Part shown: one piece after another, positions 57,651 through 64,000 of the stretch
Layout of the letters: the number at the start of each line of letters is the position of its first letter
Position numbering within the stretch: the stretch's first letter is position 1
IMG/VR virus record: IMGVR_UViG_3300015360_000042
Span: 1-64,000 of that record
DNA: 64,000 bases
Source: a virus
Strand: one strand, 5' to 3'
Program-made: the position numbers and the translations under genes
The notes under the pieces: generated by a model
What the model was told of the DNA's origin: nothing
What the model saw: only the letters and a program-made list of their open reading frames with translations
Database searches by the model: none

Positions 57651-60299
57651 TTAGGAGTATTTCACCTTTTCCGAGTACCAACACGACGCGTAAAAATCAT
57701 GGTCTATTTTCAATAATAATTCAGATTTTTTACCCTTATTTAAAATAGTCGGCATCACACTTTGAATAATGTCACCGATTCTTTTTACCTCGGATTTATG
57801 GCACTCACCAACAACACCGTCGTGAATGAACATTAACGCACGTGCTTGTATATTTTGTTGCTTAATACTATCCATAAGCCTGAGAATTGCAGGTTCAAAT
57901 ACTTCATGTGCGCCGCCTTGAACGGGCGTATTCATCGCTTGTCTGCCAATCTCTTCTTTAAGATTTTTTGAGATCCACACATTCTCTCCAAATTTTGAAT
58001 TAAGAAAATCCGTGGCCATTCCAAATCGTCGCTTTCTGCCAGATGGTAGAGATATGAAGCCTTTAGTTAATGCCTCTTTTACTTTCTCATCCCTCCAATG
58101 TTTTAATTGTGGGTATAGCGAGAAGTACGCATCAATCATATCTTGCGCCTTATCAATTGTTATTTTAAATTCCTCCGCATATGACGAGGCCATTTTTCCA
58201 TAATTTAAACCAAATCCGATCATCTTTGCTTGTGTTCTTAAATTGGTAAACTTGTATAAAATGTCTGGATCTAATTTGTCTTTAGATATTTTTCCTTTGC
58301 CAATACATTCTAAAAATTGTTCATACGACACTGACTTATCAATCGTCCCTAGTGTGTGACCTAAGTTAACTGCGTTAAAAGCATGAATGTCCGGTAGCGT
58401 CTTTAAATTTGAAATTAAATTCATATCCTCAGATAAGGCGGCAACAATATATTGTTCCAAGGCAACAAAATCTGCCTCAAACAAAACCCAATTGTTGTCG
58501 GTTGGTAAGATTACATTTCTTGAATTTGGAAGGCCCTTAACCGGACGTGGCCAAACTTGAAGGGAAGGCGAATTGCACGTATGTCTACTCGTTCTCGCTG
58601 TGTGTAGATTAAAATTGGCGTGAATCCTATTATCAAGATCAAGATATTTTACGAAACCACCTTTTCCGTTTTTACCATCTACATACGTCCCTTTAATTTT
58701 TGATAGCTTTTTAAAATTTAAAATTACTTGCGGTAACGCTGAATACTTTTTAAATTTTGTAAATTTTAATAAAGCTGTCTCATTTGTTGAGTATCCCGTC
58801 TTGTTCCTTTTAATTTTTAATTTTTCAAACGGGTAATGATTCTCAATCATATACGTTAAAATTTGTTTTGGAGAATTAGGATTGAAAGCATCAATTGATG
58901 TCAACTTGTCTAGTACAAGTTGTAATTCTTCAAACTTTTTTGTAATAATTTTTGATGTGTCCAAAAGTAGTTTTTTATCTATCTTTACCCCAACATATTC
59001 GGATTCCATAATATGTTTTAATATTGGCATTTTTTGCTTCATTAAATGCTCAGTCATTCCTTCTCTTTTTATTTCTTTGACTTGTTGTTCGAATAACCTG
59101 AAGGCCCCGCTACAATCGAAACCTAAATATTGCTCCATTAGTGGAGGCGGAATAAATTGATAAGTTCGACGTTTCTTAACATCCTTACTAACGTACTTCC
59201 ATAGCTCAGTATCGTATGGGCCAAAATTAATATCTCTTCGTTCAAGGCAATAATTTAGTGAATGTGTTACGTTCTCATCAATTAATGAATCCGCAATTAG
59301 CGTATCCCATTTAAAATTTTTAATCGGCATTCCGTTGAATAACAAAAACTTTAAATCAAATTTTCCGTTATGAAATATGAAGGATAAGTTATCAAAACTA
59401 TTTACTGTCTTGATCGCTGTGTGAATACTTTTATGATGCTGTTTGGTAAATTTGTTTATTTCGACTCCGCGACTTATCTCTTGCTTTGTCCATTTTTCAC
59501 TGTGCGCCTTTTTATATTGTTCTAAAAACAATATATGAGTTAAATTTTTATTAAACGCAAAGCCCGCGTTTATTATCTTATGCCTAAAGAAATCAAACCC
59601 AGTAGTCTCTAAATCCGATGCACAGTACTTTTGCTCTCTTGCAATTTCAACGAATTCATTTAATGCGGTTAGAGTTAGAATGGTATTTACTTTAGGTGTC
59701 AATAGTGGAGGAATTTCGCCCGTGGCTAAATACGCTTTGGCCTTTCCAAAATGATGAATAATATCTCCTGACACCTCCCATTTTTTTAGTGAAGAGGAGA
59801 GTGAGAAAGTTGGCAATAATTTTGTTTCAAACTTTATTAGCCTAGTATTGCCGGCCGCCTCTACTTCGTAACTAAAATCAAAATCAATAAAGTGTCCGGC
59901 AAAATCGGCCAAGCTTTTTTTACCTGTCAACATTTGATGTGCAGTCTTTCCCATTGTTAAAATGAGTCTAGGCTTGTGCTCCATTACCTCAGATAATAAA
60001 TACTCGCGGCACATTTCAATGTGTTGTCCCTTAACATCGGACGCTTGCTTTGGCGTACACTTAATCGCTGATGTAAAAAAAACCTCACTAAACTTAATTC
60101 CTACCTTATCTAAAAAATAGTTTAATTTCGCACCAGTATCACCCGATGCAACCATATCTCTAAGATTATCAAAATAAGTTGGGTAATCTTGAACGATCAT
60201 TAATTTTGTACGTGATGAGTGCGCACCACGACCAAACAATAAAGTTGTCTTACATCCAGAGCTTAAACTACATTTTGTGCATCTTTTATCGTATTCCAT
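57651..60299 (-). CDS. Family A DNA polymerase with N-terminal UDG-like domain and 3'-5' exonuclease
   Basis: An 882-residue replicative polymerase. Residues 1-190 resemble iron-sulfur uracil-DNA glycosylases: Cys7, Cys10, Cys81 and Cys97 have the spacing of 4Fe-4S ligands, but the usual GEAPG/E active-site motif is replaced by VQDYPTYFDN, so it may be inactive. The exonuclease domain has DLETTG (about 228), HNGKFD (about 308) and YLGFD (about 390). The polymerase motifs are A DFVALEQ (about 610), B RTQAKMIGFGLNYG (about 687-700) and C IHDGVVGE (about 825), with Gly in the place of the usual Glu after His-Asp. UDG-PolA fusions are known in some large phages; it replaces T4's family B enzyme. 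Confidence 0.9.
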   Translation of the reverse strand: MEYDKRCTKCSLSSGCKTTLLFGRGAHSSRTKLMIVQDYPTYFDNLRDMVASGDTGAKLNYFLDKVGIKFSEVFFTSAIKCTPKQASDVKGQHIEMCREYLLSEVMEHKPRLILTMGKTAHQMLTGKKSLADFAGHFIDFDFSYEVEAAGNTRLIKFETKLLPTFSLSSSLKKWEVSGDIIHHFGKAKAYLATGEIPPLLTPKVNTILTLTALNEFVEIAREQKYCASDLETTGFDFFRHKIINAGFAFNKNLTHILFLEQYKKAHSEKWTKQEISRGVEINKFTKQHHKSIHTAIKTVNSFDNLSFIFHNGKFDLKFLLFNGMPIKNFKWDTLIADSLIDENVTHSLNYCLERRDINFGPYDTELWKYVSKDVKKRRTYQFIPPPLMEQYLGFDCSGAFRLFEQQVKEIKREGMTEHLMKQKMPILKHIMESEYVGVKIDKKLLLDTSKIITKKFEELQLVLDKLTSIDAFNPNSPKQILTYMIENHYPFEKLKIKRNKTGYSTNETALLKFTKFKKYSALPQVILNFKKLSKIKGTYVDGKNGKGGFVKYLDLDNRIHANFNLHTARTSRHTCNSPSLQVWPRPVKGLPNSRNVILPTDNNWVLFEADFVALEQYIVAALSEDMNLISNLKTLPDIHAFNAVNLGHTLGTIDKSVSYEQFLECIGKGKISKDKLDPDILYKFTNLRTQAKMIGFGLNYGKMASSYAEEFKITIDKAQDMIDAYFSLYPQLKHWRDEKVKEALTKGFISLPSGRKRRFGMATDFLNSKFGENVWISKNLKEEIGRQAMNTPVQGGAHEVFEPAILRLMDSIKQQNIQARALMFIHDGVVGECHKSEVKRIGDIIQSVMPTILNKGKKSELLLKIDHDFYASCWYSEKVKYS

Positions 60300-60547
60300 T
60301 AATGCGCCAAGTTTTGTAAATCAATATTTTGCTTAAATGTCGATTCAGTTATTTGTGCCACAGAAAGCTTCTCACTGGTCAAGTTTTTAAAAATAAGCGT
60401 GGTGTTATGATTTATACTAATTCTTAACACCTGACCAACCATTGCTAGTTTTCGTGCACGATCAATTCTTTTTAAAATCTCTAAAATTTGCTCCTCGTTC
60501 GATTCAATTTCAAATACTAGTTCTGATTCTAAATTTGTATTTACCAT
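60299..60547 (-). CDS. Small unknown protein before polymerase
   Basis: An 82-residue protein whose stop overlaps the polymerase ATG by one base, so it is coupled to it. Residues 10-40 are an acidic helix (LVFEIESNEEQILEILKRIDRARKLAMVG); the rest is beta-like. No family recognised. Perhaps a replisome accessory. Confidence 0.7.
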   Translation of the reverse strand: MVNTNLESELVFEIESNEEQILEILKRIDRARKLAMVGQVLRISINHNTTLIFKNLTSEKLSVAQITESTFKQNIDLQNLAH

Positions 60548-60553
60548 ATAATC

Positions 60554-60973
60554 CTATTTAAACCTGTTTACTTTTTTTGGTGTATCAAAAGATAGTTCAC
60601 TGCCAGATGTTAATTCCACTTCTTGAACTTCTGATTCTTCCTTAACCTCAATGCCAAGAATATTCGCGACTTTTCTTAAATTGGATTGGTTATTTAGAAA
60701 TTGATCGACTTCAAAGCGAATAAATATTTCACGCTCATTTAGTCTGTCTCTTACTATTGTTTCTAATTTTTTAATGGTTTCTGTGATATCTTCAATAGGA
60801 TATAGTTTTGTTGTCATGGATTCATTCAAACAAACTTTTTTATCCAAATTATTAATTGTTTTGACTGTGACAGAGATACCAAATTTATGACTCTCGTACT
60901 CACCAATATTTACTGTTCGCTCCTCCCAATACGTTATAGTGTTTGGTTGGATGCCTTCATTTTTAGTTTCCAT
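60554..60973 (-). CDS. Small unknown protein in replication operon
   Basis: A 139-residue protein with beta-like N-terminal half (TYWEERTVNIGEYESHKFGISVTVKTIN) and helix afterwards (DITETIKKLETIVRDRLNEREIFIRFEV); it ends with an acidic-basic tail. The first part resembles small phage proteins with a single-stranded DNA-binding-like layout (NxxYExxKfgxxv), as seen in several phage replication clusters, but I cannot name the family. Start ATG 60973. Confidence 0.7.
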   Translation of the reverse strand: METKNEGIQPNTITYWEERTVNIGEYESHKFGISVTVKTINNLDKKVCLNESMTTKLYPIEDITETIKKLETIVRDRLNEREIFIRFEVDQFLNNQSNLRKVANILGIEVKEESEVQEVELTSGSELSFDTPKKVNRFK

Positions 60974-60985
60974 TTTTATTTCCCT

Positions 60986-62821
60986 TTAAAATCGTTTTTT
61001 AGTTTTATGCGCCTCGTACCGCTTTCTCTCTTTTGCATTCATTAGTTTTACAAATTCACCTCCTCTATCAATAAATAACGAACGTCTACCTAACATGGCC
61101 AACCAAGACTTACCACCTTCTACCCACCTTCCGGTAACTAAAAACTCAGTCCTGCCACTCATTGCGCCCTCTCGTATTCCCATCGCTTCTTCTTCTTCTG
61201 TTAAGTCGCCATCGTTTGCTTGTCTATGCATTAAAATAATTAAATCAGCATCTTGAAATATGGAGGCTGACCCTTTTAAATCTTCATTTCTAATCGGTTT
61301 ATTCGTATTAGTTTTCCTTGGATGCGCAATCAAAATTAAAGTAATGTTTAAATTCTCGGCCAAAATTTTAAACGCTTGAGTTGCTTTATCAATTAACGTT
61401 TTTTCATCATCTCCACGGCAAAGAAAGTGAAGGTTATCAAAAACAAAAACTTTTAAATTATGTCTTTGGACCATTTCAGTAATTTTTTCAACAACTTTAT
61501 CTAATTCCAAATCACCCATTTGTGGGTAATATGTAAAAATTAATTTGTTTTGTCTTCGCATTAAGTAATTCAATCGATCGAAATCTTCTGGTTCAACGGC
61601 ATCAAAAGAATGATAACCTTGTAAATTCATACCAATCCACTTCTCAGCTAACCGTTCTTCGCGCATTTCGCACGAATACATACCGCTTGCAATACTGTAG
61701 GCCTTTGCCCAGTAGTCTAACAAATTCATTGCAAAAGTACTCTTTCCAGCTTTTGGTTTAGCGCATAAAACAACAAGATGGCCTTGCTTTAGTGCGCCAG
61801 TAACTCTTTGCAATCTTGGCCAAGGAAAAGATAGTCCTGACTCTTCAACCTCTTCACTATTAATTTTCTTACGCGCCAATGCAATTGATGTACTTAAATT
61901 ATTTACACCATGAACTTGATATTGTGTGGCGTCTGATTTCAGTTTATTAAAATCACTTAGGGTGTATTTTTTAATAAAATCATTGGGATCTTTAACGTCT
62001 TCCGGTAACGTCATTACATAGCATCTTCCCATGCCAAGACGTTTAGCTAATTTTTCTGCGCCTTCCATTCCGGCCGTATCATTATCTAGTAATAAATAAA
62101 TCTTTTTAAATCTTAGAAGTCTATCGTACCAAGCATCTTTAAATGACCCAGCACCGGCCGTTAATCCTATAACATTTTCAGCACCAAGTACCCAAACTGA
62201 GATTGTATCAATTTCGGATTCTGTAATAATAATTTCGTCGTAATCTAAATTAAAAATCGCACAATCGTTATATAAGACGGTGGCCCCGCCTTTTTCTCTT
62301 CTCCATTTGAATTTCTTTTCAACATTGGGATCGAGTGAACGATATTTTATGTTCACGCACTTACCATCTTTAATATGGGGAATCGCTAGATGCTCTCCAC
62401 AATTTTTACCATTCAATATCGATGTTGCGCCCAATTTAAAATGTATAATGGCGGCTTTAGTTATATTTCTTTCTTGTGTTAAATACTTATACGTTTTGAA
62501 CTTTGATGTACGTCTAATGTTTTTACAAAAAGGTAAATGAATATTTGGATTAATGGTGCATTTTTCTTCTTGCGCATCTCTGGCCAATTTCTCTGATGTT
62601 TTAATTGTTGATTTATTATTTAAAGCAAACACAAACGAACTTAGTTTTTTACCACCACTAGAGCAATTAAAACAATGCCAATGATTGTTCTCCTTACTTA
62701 AACCTAATCGCTCGCTAGTATCGGAACAAAGAAAACAATTCATTTGAAAATGTGTATCTGTTTCTCTGAACTTTACTTCAAACTTATTTAATAAATCTAA
62801 AACATTTACTTCTTCAGACAT
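60986..62821 (-). CDS. Bifunctional primase-helicase (T7 gp4-like)
   Basis: A 611-residue fusion. The N-terminal zinc ribbon has CFLCSD and HCFNCSSGG (about residues 25-55); the TOPRIM primase domain shows ITESEIDTIS (about 200), GLTAGAGS and LLLDNDTAG (about 245); the C-terminal DnaB-type helicase has CAKPKAGKSTFA (Walker A, about 355), VFVFDNLHFLC (Walker B-like), LILIAHPRK and the C-terminal RxG region. It unwinds the fork and makes primers, the organisation of T7 gp4 and not of T4, which uses two genes (41 and 61). It overlaps the upstream gene by 8 bases. Confidence 0.95.
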   Translation of the reverse strand: MSEEVNVLDLLNKFEVKFRETDTHFQMNCFLCSDTSERLGLSKENNHWHCFNCSSGGKKLSSFVFALNNKSTIKTSEKLARDAQEEKCTINPNIHLPFCKNIRRTSKFKTYKYLTQERNITKAAIIHFKLGATSILNGKNCGEHLAIPHIKDGKCVNIKYRSLDPNVEKKFKWRREKGGATVLYNDCAIFNLDYDEIIITESEIDTISVWVLGAENVIGLTAGAGSFKDAWYDRLLRFKKIYLLLDNDTAGMEGAEKLAKRLGMGRCYVMTLPEDVKDPNDFIKKYTLSDFNKLKSDATQYQVHGVNNLSTSIALARKKINSEEVEESGLSFPWPRLQRVTGALKQGHLVVLCAKPKAGKSTFAMNLLDYWAKAYSIASGMYSCEMREERLAEKWIGMNLQGYHSFDAVEPEDFDRLNYLMRRQNKLIFTYYPQMGDLELDKVVEKITEMVQRHNLKVFVFDNLHFLCRGDDEKTLIDKATQAFKILAENLNITLILIAHPRKTNTNKPIRNEDLKGSASIFQDADLIILMHRQANDGDLTEEEEAMGIREGAMSGRTEFLVTGRWVEGGKSWLAMLGRRSLFIDRGGEFVKLMNAKERKRYEAHKTKKRF

Positions 62822-63542
62822 TTACTTCATTTCTCAGTTTACTTATGTAATCCGAAATCCTTTTATCCATTACTCGACCGCGCCTAAGTATCATAAAATC
62901 TCTACAATATACTGCTTGTTGCATGGTGGCCGTTTCGTCCTTTATGTTATTAAAGAATTTTATATATCTTTCGTTAGTAGTTAAAGTTAATTCTTTCTCT
63001 TCATCGGTAATAAACAAGCGTTTAAATTCTTTATTTTTGTTGATCTTCTCCAATTTTGTTTTATGCAAAAATGTTTGATAACTATGATATCGCTCAATGG
63101 CCAAGTTAGTGTGTAACGCACCTAATGGTGGAAATTGTTTTAAATATCCGAACCCATGGATTTGGGCCTGAATGTAGTGATTGAAATTTTTTTCCTTTAA
63201 TTCATAGCAAATTTTTACTGCTTTTAAGAATGACGTAAACTCTTTTGATGCATGGTCTATTTTATATTTCACTTGTCTATTTTGGAATTCACTTTTTAAT
63301 GTGTAAAAACACTTCATCATAAACTCACCGTCAATAACTAATTGCGACGGCAATTGATTGGTTAATACGTTTTTGAATTTATTAACAATTCTCTCAGCTA
63401 AACTTGGCGATAGAAAATCAATAATTAGGTCGCCTAAGATTTTATTATCAATCAATATAAAATCTTCAAAGCAATATCTAATAAGTGTTTTATTGCCTTT
63501 TACTTTAAAGTCAATGCTATCTCTTATATCTGCAATTTTCAT
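62814..63542 (-). CDS. Unknown protein upstream of primase-helicase
   Basis: A 242-residue, mostly helical, Lys- and aromatic-rich protein (FTSFLKAVKICYELKEKNFNHYIQAQIHGFGYLKQFPPLG) without recognisable motifs. Its stop lies 8 bases inside the primase-helicase start. By position it might be a helicase loader or priming partner, but nothing in the sequence proves that. A terminator sits before it, so it begins a new transcript or depends on read-through. Confidence 0.7.
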   Translation of the reverse strand: MKIADIRDSIDFKVKGNKTLIRYCFEDFILIDNKILGDLIIDFLSPSLAERIVNKFKNVLTNQLPSQLVIDGEFMMKCFYTLKSEFQNRQVKYKIDHASKEFTSFLKAVKICYELKEKNFNHYIQAQIHGFGYLKQFPPLGALHTNLAIERYHSYQTFLHKTKLEKINKNKEFKRLFITDEEKELTLTTNERYIKFFNNIKDETATMQQAVYCRDFMILRRGRVMDKRISDYISKLRNEVNV

Positions 63543-63557
63543 TTCTTATTCCATTTT

Positions 63558-63588
63558 AAAAATGGGCACTACTTTTTACATAGTGCCC
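63558..63588 (-). terminator. Rho-independent terminator, leftward
   Basis: On the minus strand an 8-base-pair perfect stem (GGGCACTA / TAGTGCCC) with a 9-base loop is followed by ATTTTTA. It ends the transcript of the acidic gene at 63616-63978, 16 bases before the next leftward ATG. Confidence 0.85.
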
Positions 63589-63615
63589 TCTTTGAGATTG
63601 AATCAGGAGGCGACC

Positions 63616-63978
63616 CTAATCAACCTCGAAGTTAATTTCTTCTTCTTCAAGATCCAAATCATCAACGTCTAAATCAATATCATCAATTGAATCCAAGTCT
63701 AAATCGGTATCGGAGTTATCCTCTTCAGCAATTTCAACTTTTTTGACCTTCTTTTCTTTACTTACTTTTTGAACCTTCTTTTTGAACTTCTTATCATTAC
63801 TAACTTCTTCAAAAACTTCTTCGACCTCAACGGCTGATTCATCACTGCTTGCATTGATTAAATCATCAACTGCTTCATTAACAAGCTTGCGCATTTCATT
63901 AATATTTTTTGACTTATTTAAAATAGTTTTCTTTAGGCCCCATTTAGCAATAACAGCGTTTAAATCCTTAACTTCCAT
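63616..63978 (-). CDS. Acidic-tailed small protein, separately terminated
   Basis: A 120-residue protein with a helical N-terminal part (VKDLNAVIAKWGLKKTILNKSKNINEMRKLVNEAVDDLI), a Lys-rich middle (KKFKKKVQKVSKEKKVKK) and an extremely acidic C-terminus (DTDLDLDSIDDIDLDVDD and more). The strong terminator after it suggests high expression. The layout of basic then acidic stretches resembles the tail of the SSB encoded at 56029. The acidic end could mimic DNA or attract basic partners. No family recognised. Confidence 0.7.
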   Translation of the reverse strand: MEVKDLNAVIAKWGLKKTILNKSKNINEMRKLVNEAVDDLINASSDESAVEVEEVFEEVSNDKKFKKKVQKVSKEKKVKKVEIAEEDNSDTDLDLDSIDDIDLDVDDLDLEEEEINFEVD

Positions 63979-64000
63979 TTGATTGATTTCATTTTCCGAT

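Noticed and set aside
1-64000. Prophage or bacterial chromosome segment
   Set aside because: No integrase, attachment-site repeats, host genes or RNA genes; all units are phage virion or replication genes.

Overview
The window is part of the genome of a large, AT-rich, contractile-tailed (myovirus) bacteriophage. Almost every recognisable gene is a virion or phage-replication gene: portal, capsid protease, major capsid protein, tail sheath and tube, tape measure, baseplate, fibres, RecA/UvsX, Rad50/Mre11-type nuclease, UDG-polymerase and primase-helicase. I saw no tRNA, rRNA, integrase, insertion sequence or CRISPR array. TAG, TAA and TGA all serve as ordinary stops. The host cannot be named from the sequence. 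The virion genes follow a T4-like plan, but with a P2 gpI-type tail protein, a T7-type fused primase-helicase and a bacterial-type UDG-family A polymerase, so this is a mosaic and not a close T4 relative.

Layout: (1) 1-541, leftward: a partial gene and a small acidic protein behind a near-perfect sigma70-type promoter. (2) 650-12 kb, rightward: a permuted-papain-like peptidase, an RRM RNA-binding protein, the portal, four small head-region genes, an array of four tandem DNA methyltransferase genes (the first broken by an in-frame TAG), a protease-scaffold fusion with a probable nested scaffold start, and the major capsid protein followed by a terminator. (3) 12-19 kb: neck and connector genes, sheath, tube and a terminator. 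(4) 18.4-29.4 kb: tube-like and hub proteins, an unannotated overlapping chaperone-like frame just before the tape measure gene, then baseplate genes (gp48/54-like, gp53, gp27, gp5-like spike, gp25, gp6/J with carbohydrate-binding-like modules, P2 gpI-like). (5) 29.4-46.2 kb: a 2404-residue fibre protein, two further fibre proteins that repeat its C-terminal architecture, and accessory fibre or decoration proteins. (6) 46.3-47.5 kb: two small genes, one with a possible helix-turn-helix, and a 30-residue lysine-rich histone-H1-tail-like mini gene with its own promoter, operator-like repeats and hairpin.

(7) 47.6-64 kb, leftward and convergent with the late genes: the replication and recombination block. 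Read in transcription order from the right end it holds an acidic protein with its own terminator, an unknown protein, primase-helicase, two small proteins, UDG-DNA polymerase, a coiled-coil protein, a gp32-like SSB with a repeated tail, a UvrD-family helicase, RecA/UvsX, the Mre11- and Rad50-like nuclease subunits, a RuvC-like resolvase, a cold-shock-domain protein, an OB/zinc-ribbon protein and a small unknown. Genes in both arms are tightly packed, commonly overlapping by 1-8 bases, so translational coupling is likely.

The most unusual elements are the homogenised methyltransferase array with variable central regions and one amber-interrupted copy, the hidden chaperone frame at a CCCT site, the nested scaffold start, the phage RRM protein beside the portal, the lysine-rich mini gene at the convergence point, and the triplicated fibre ends. 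Function calls rest on motifs read by eye; no database search was possible.
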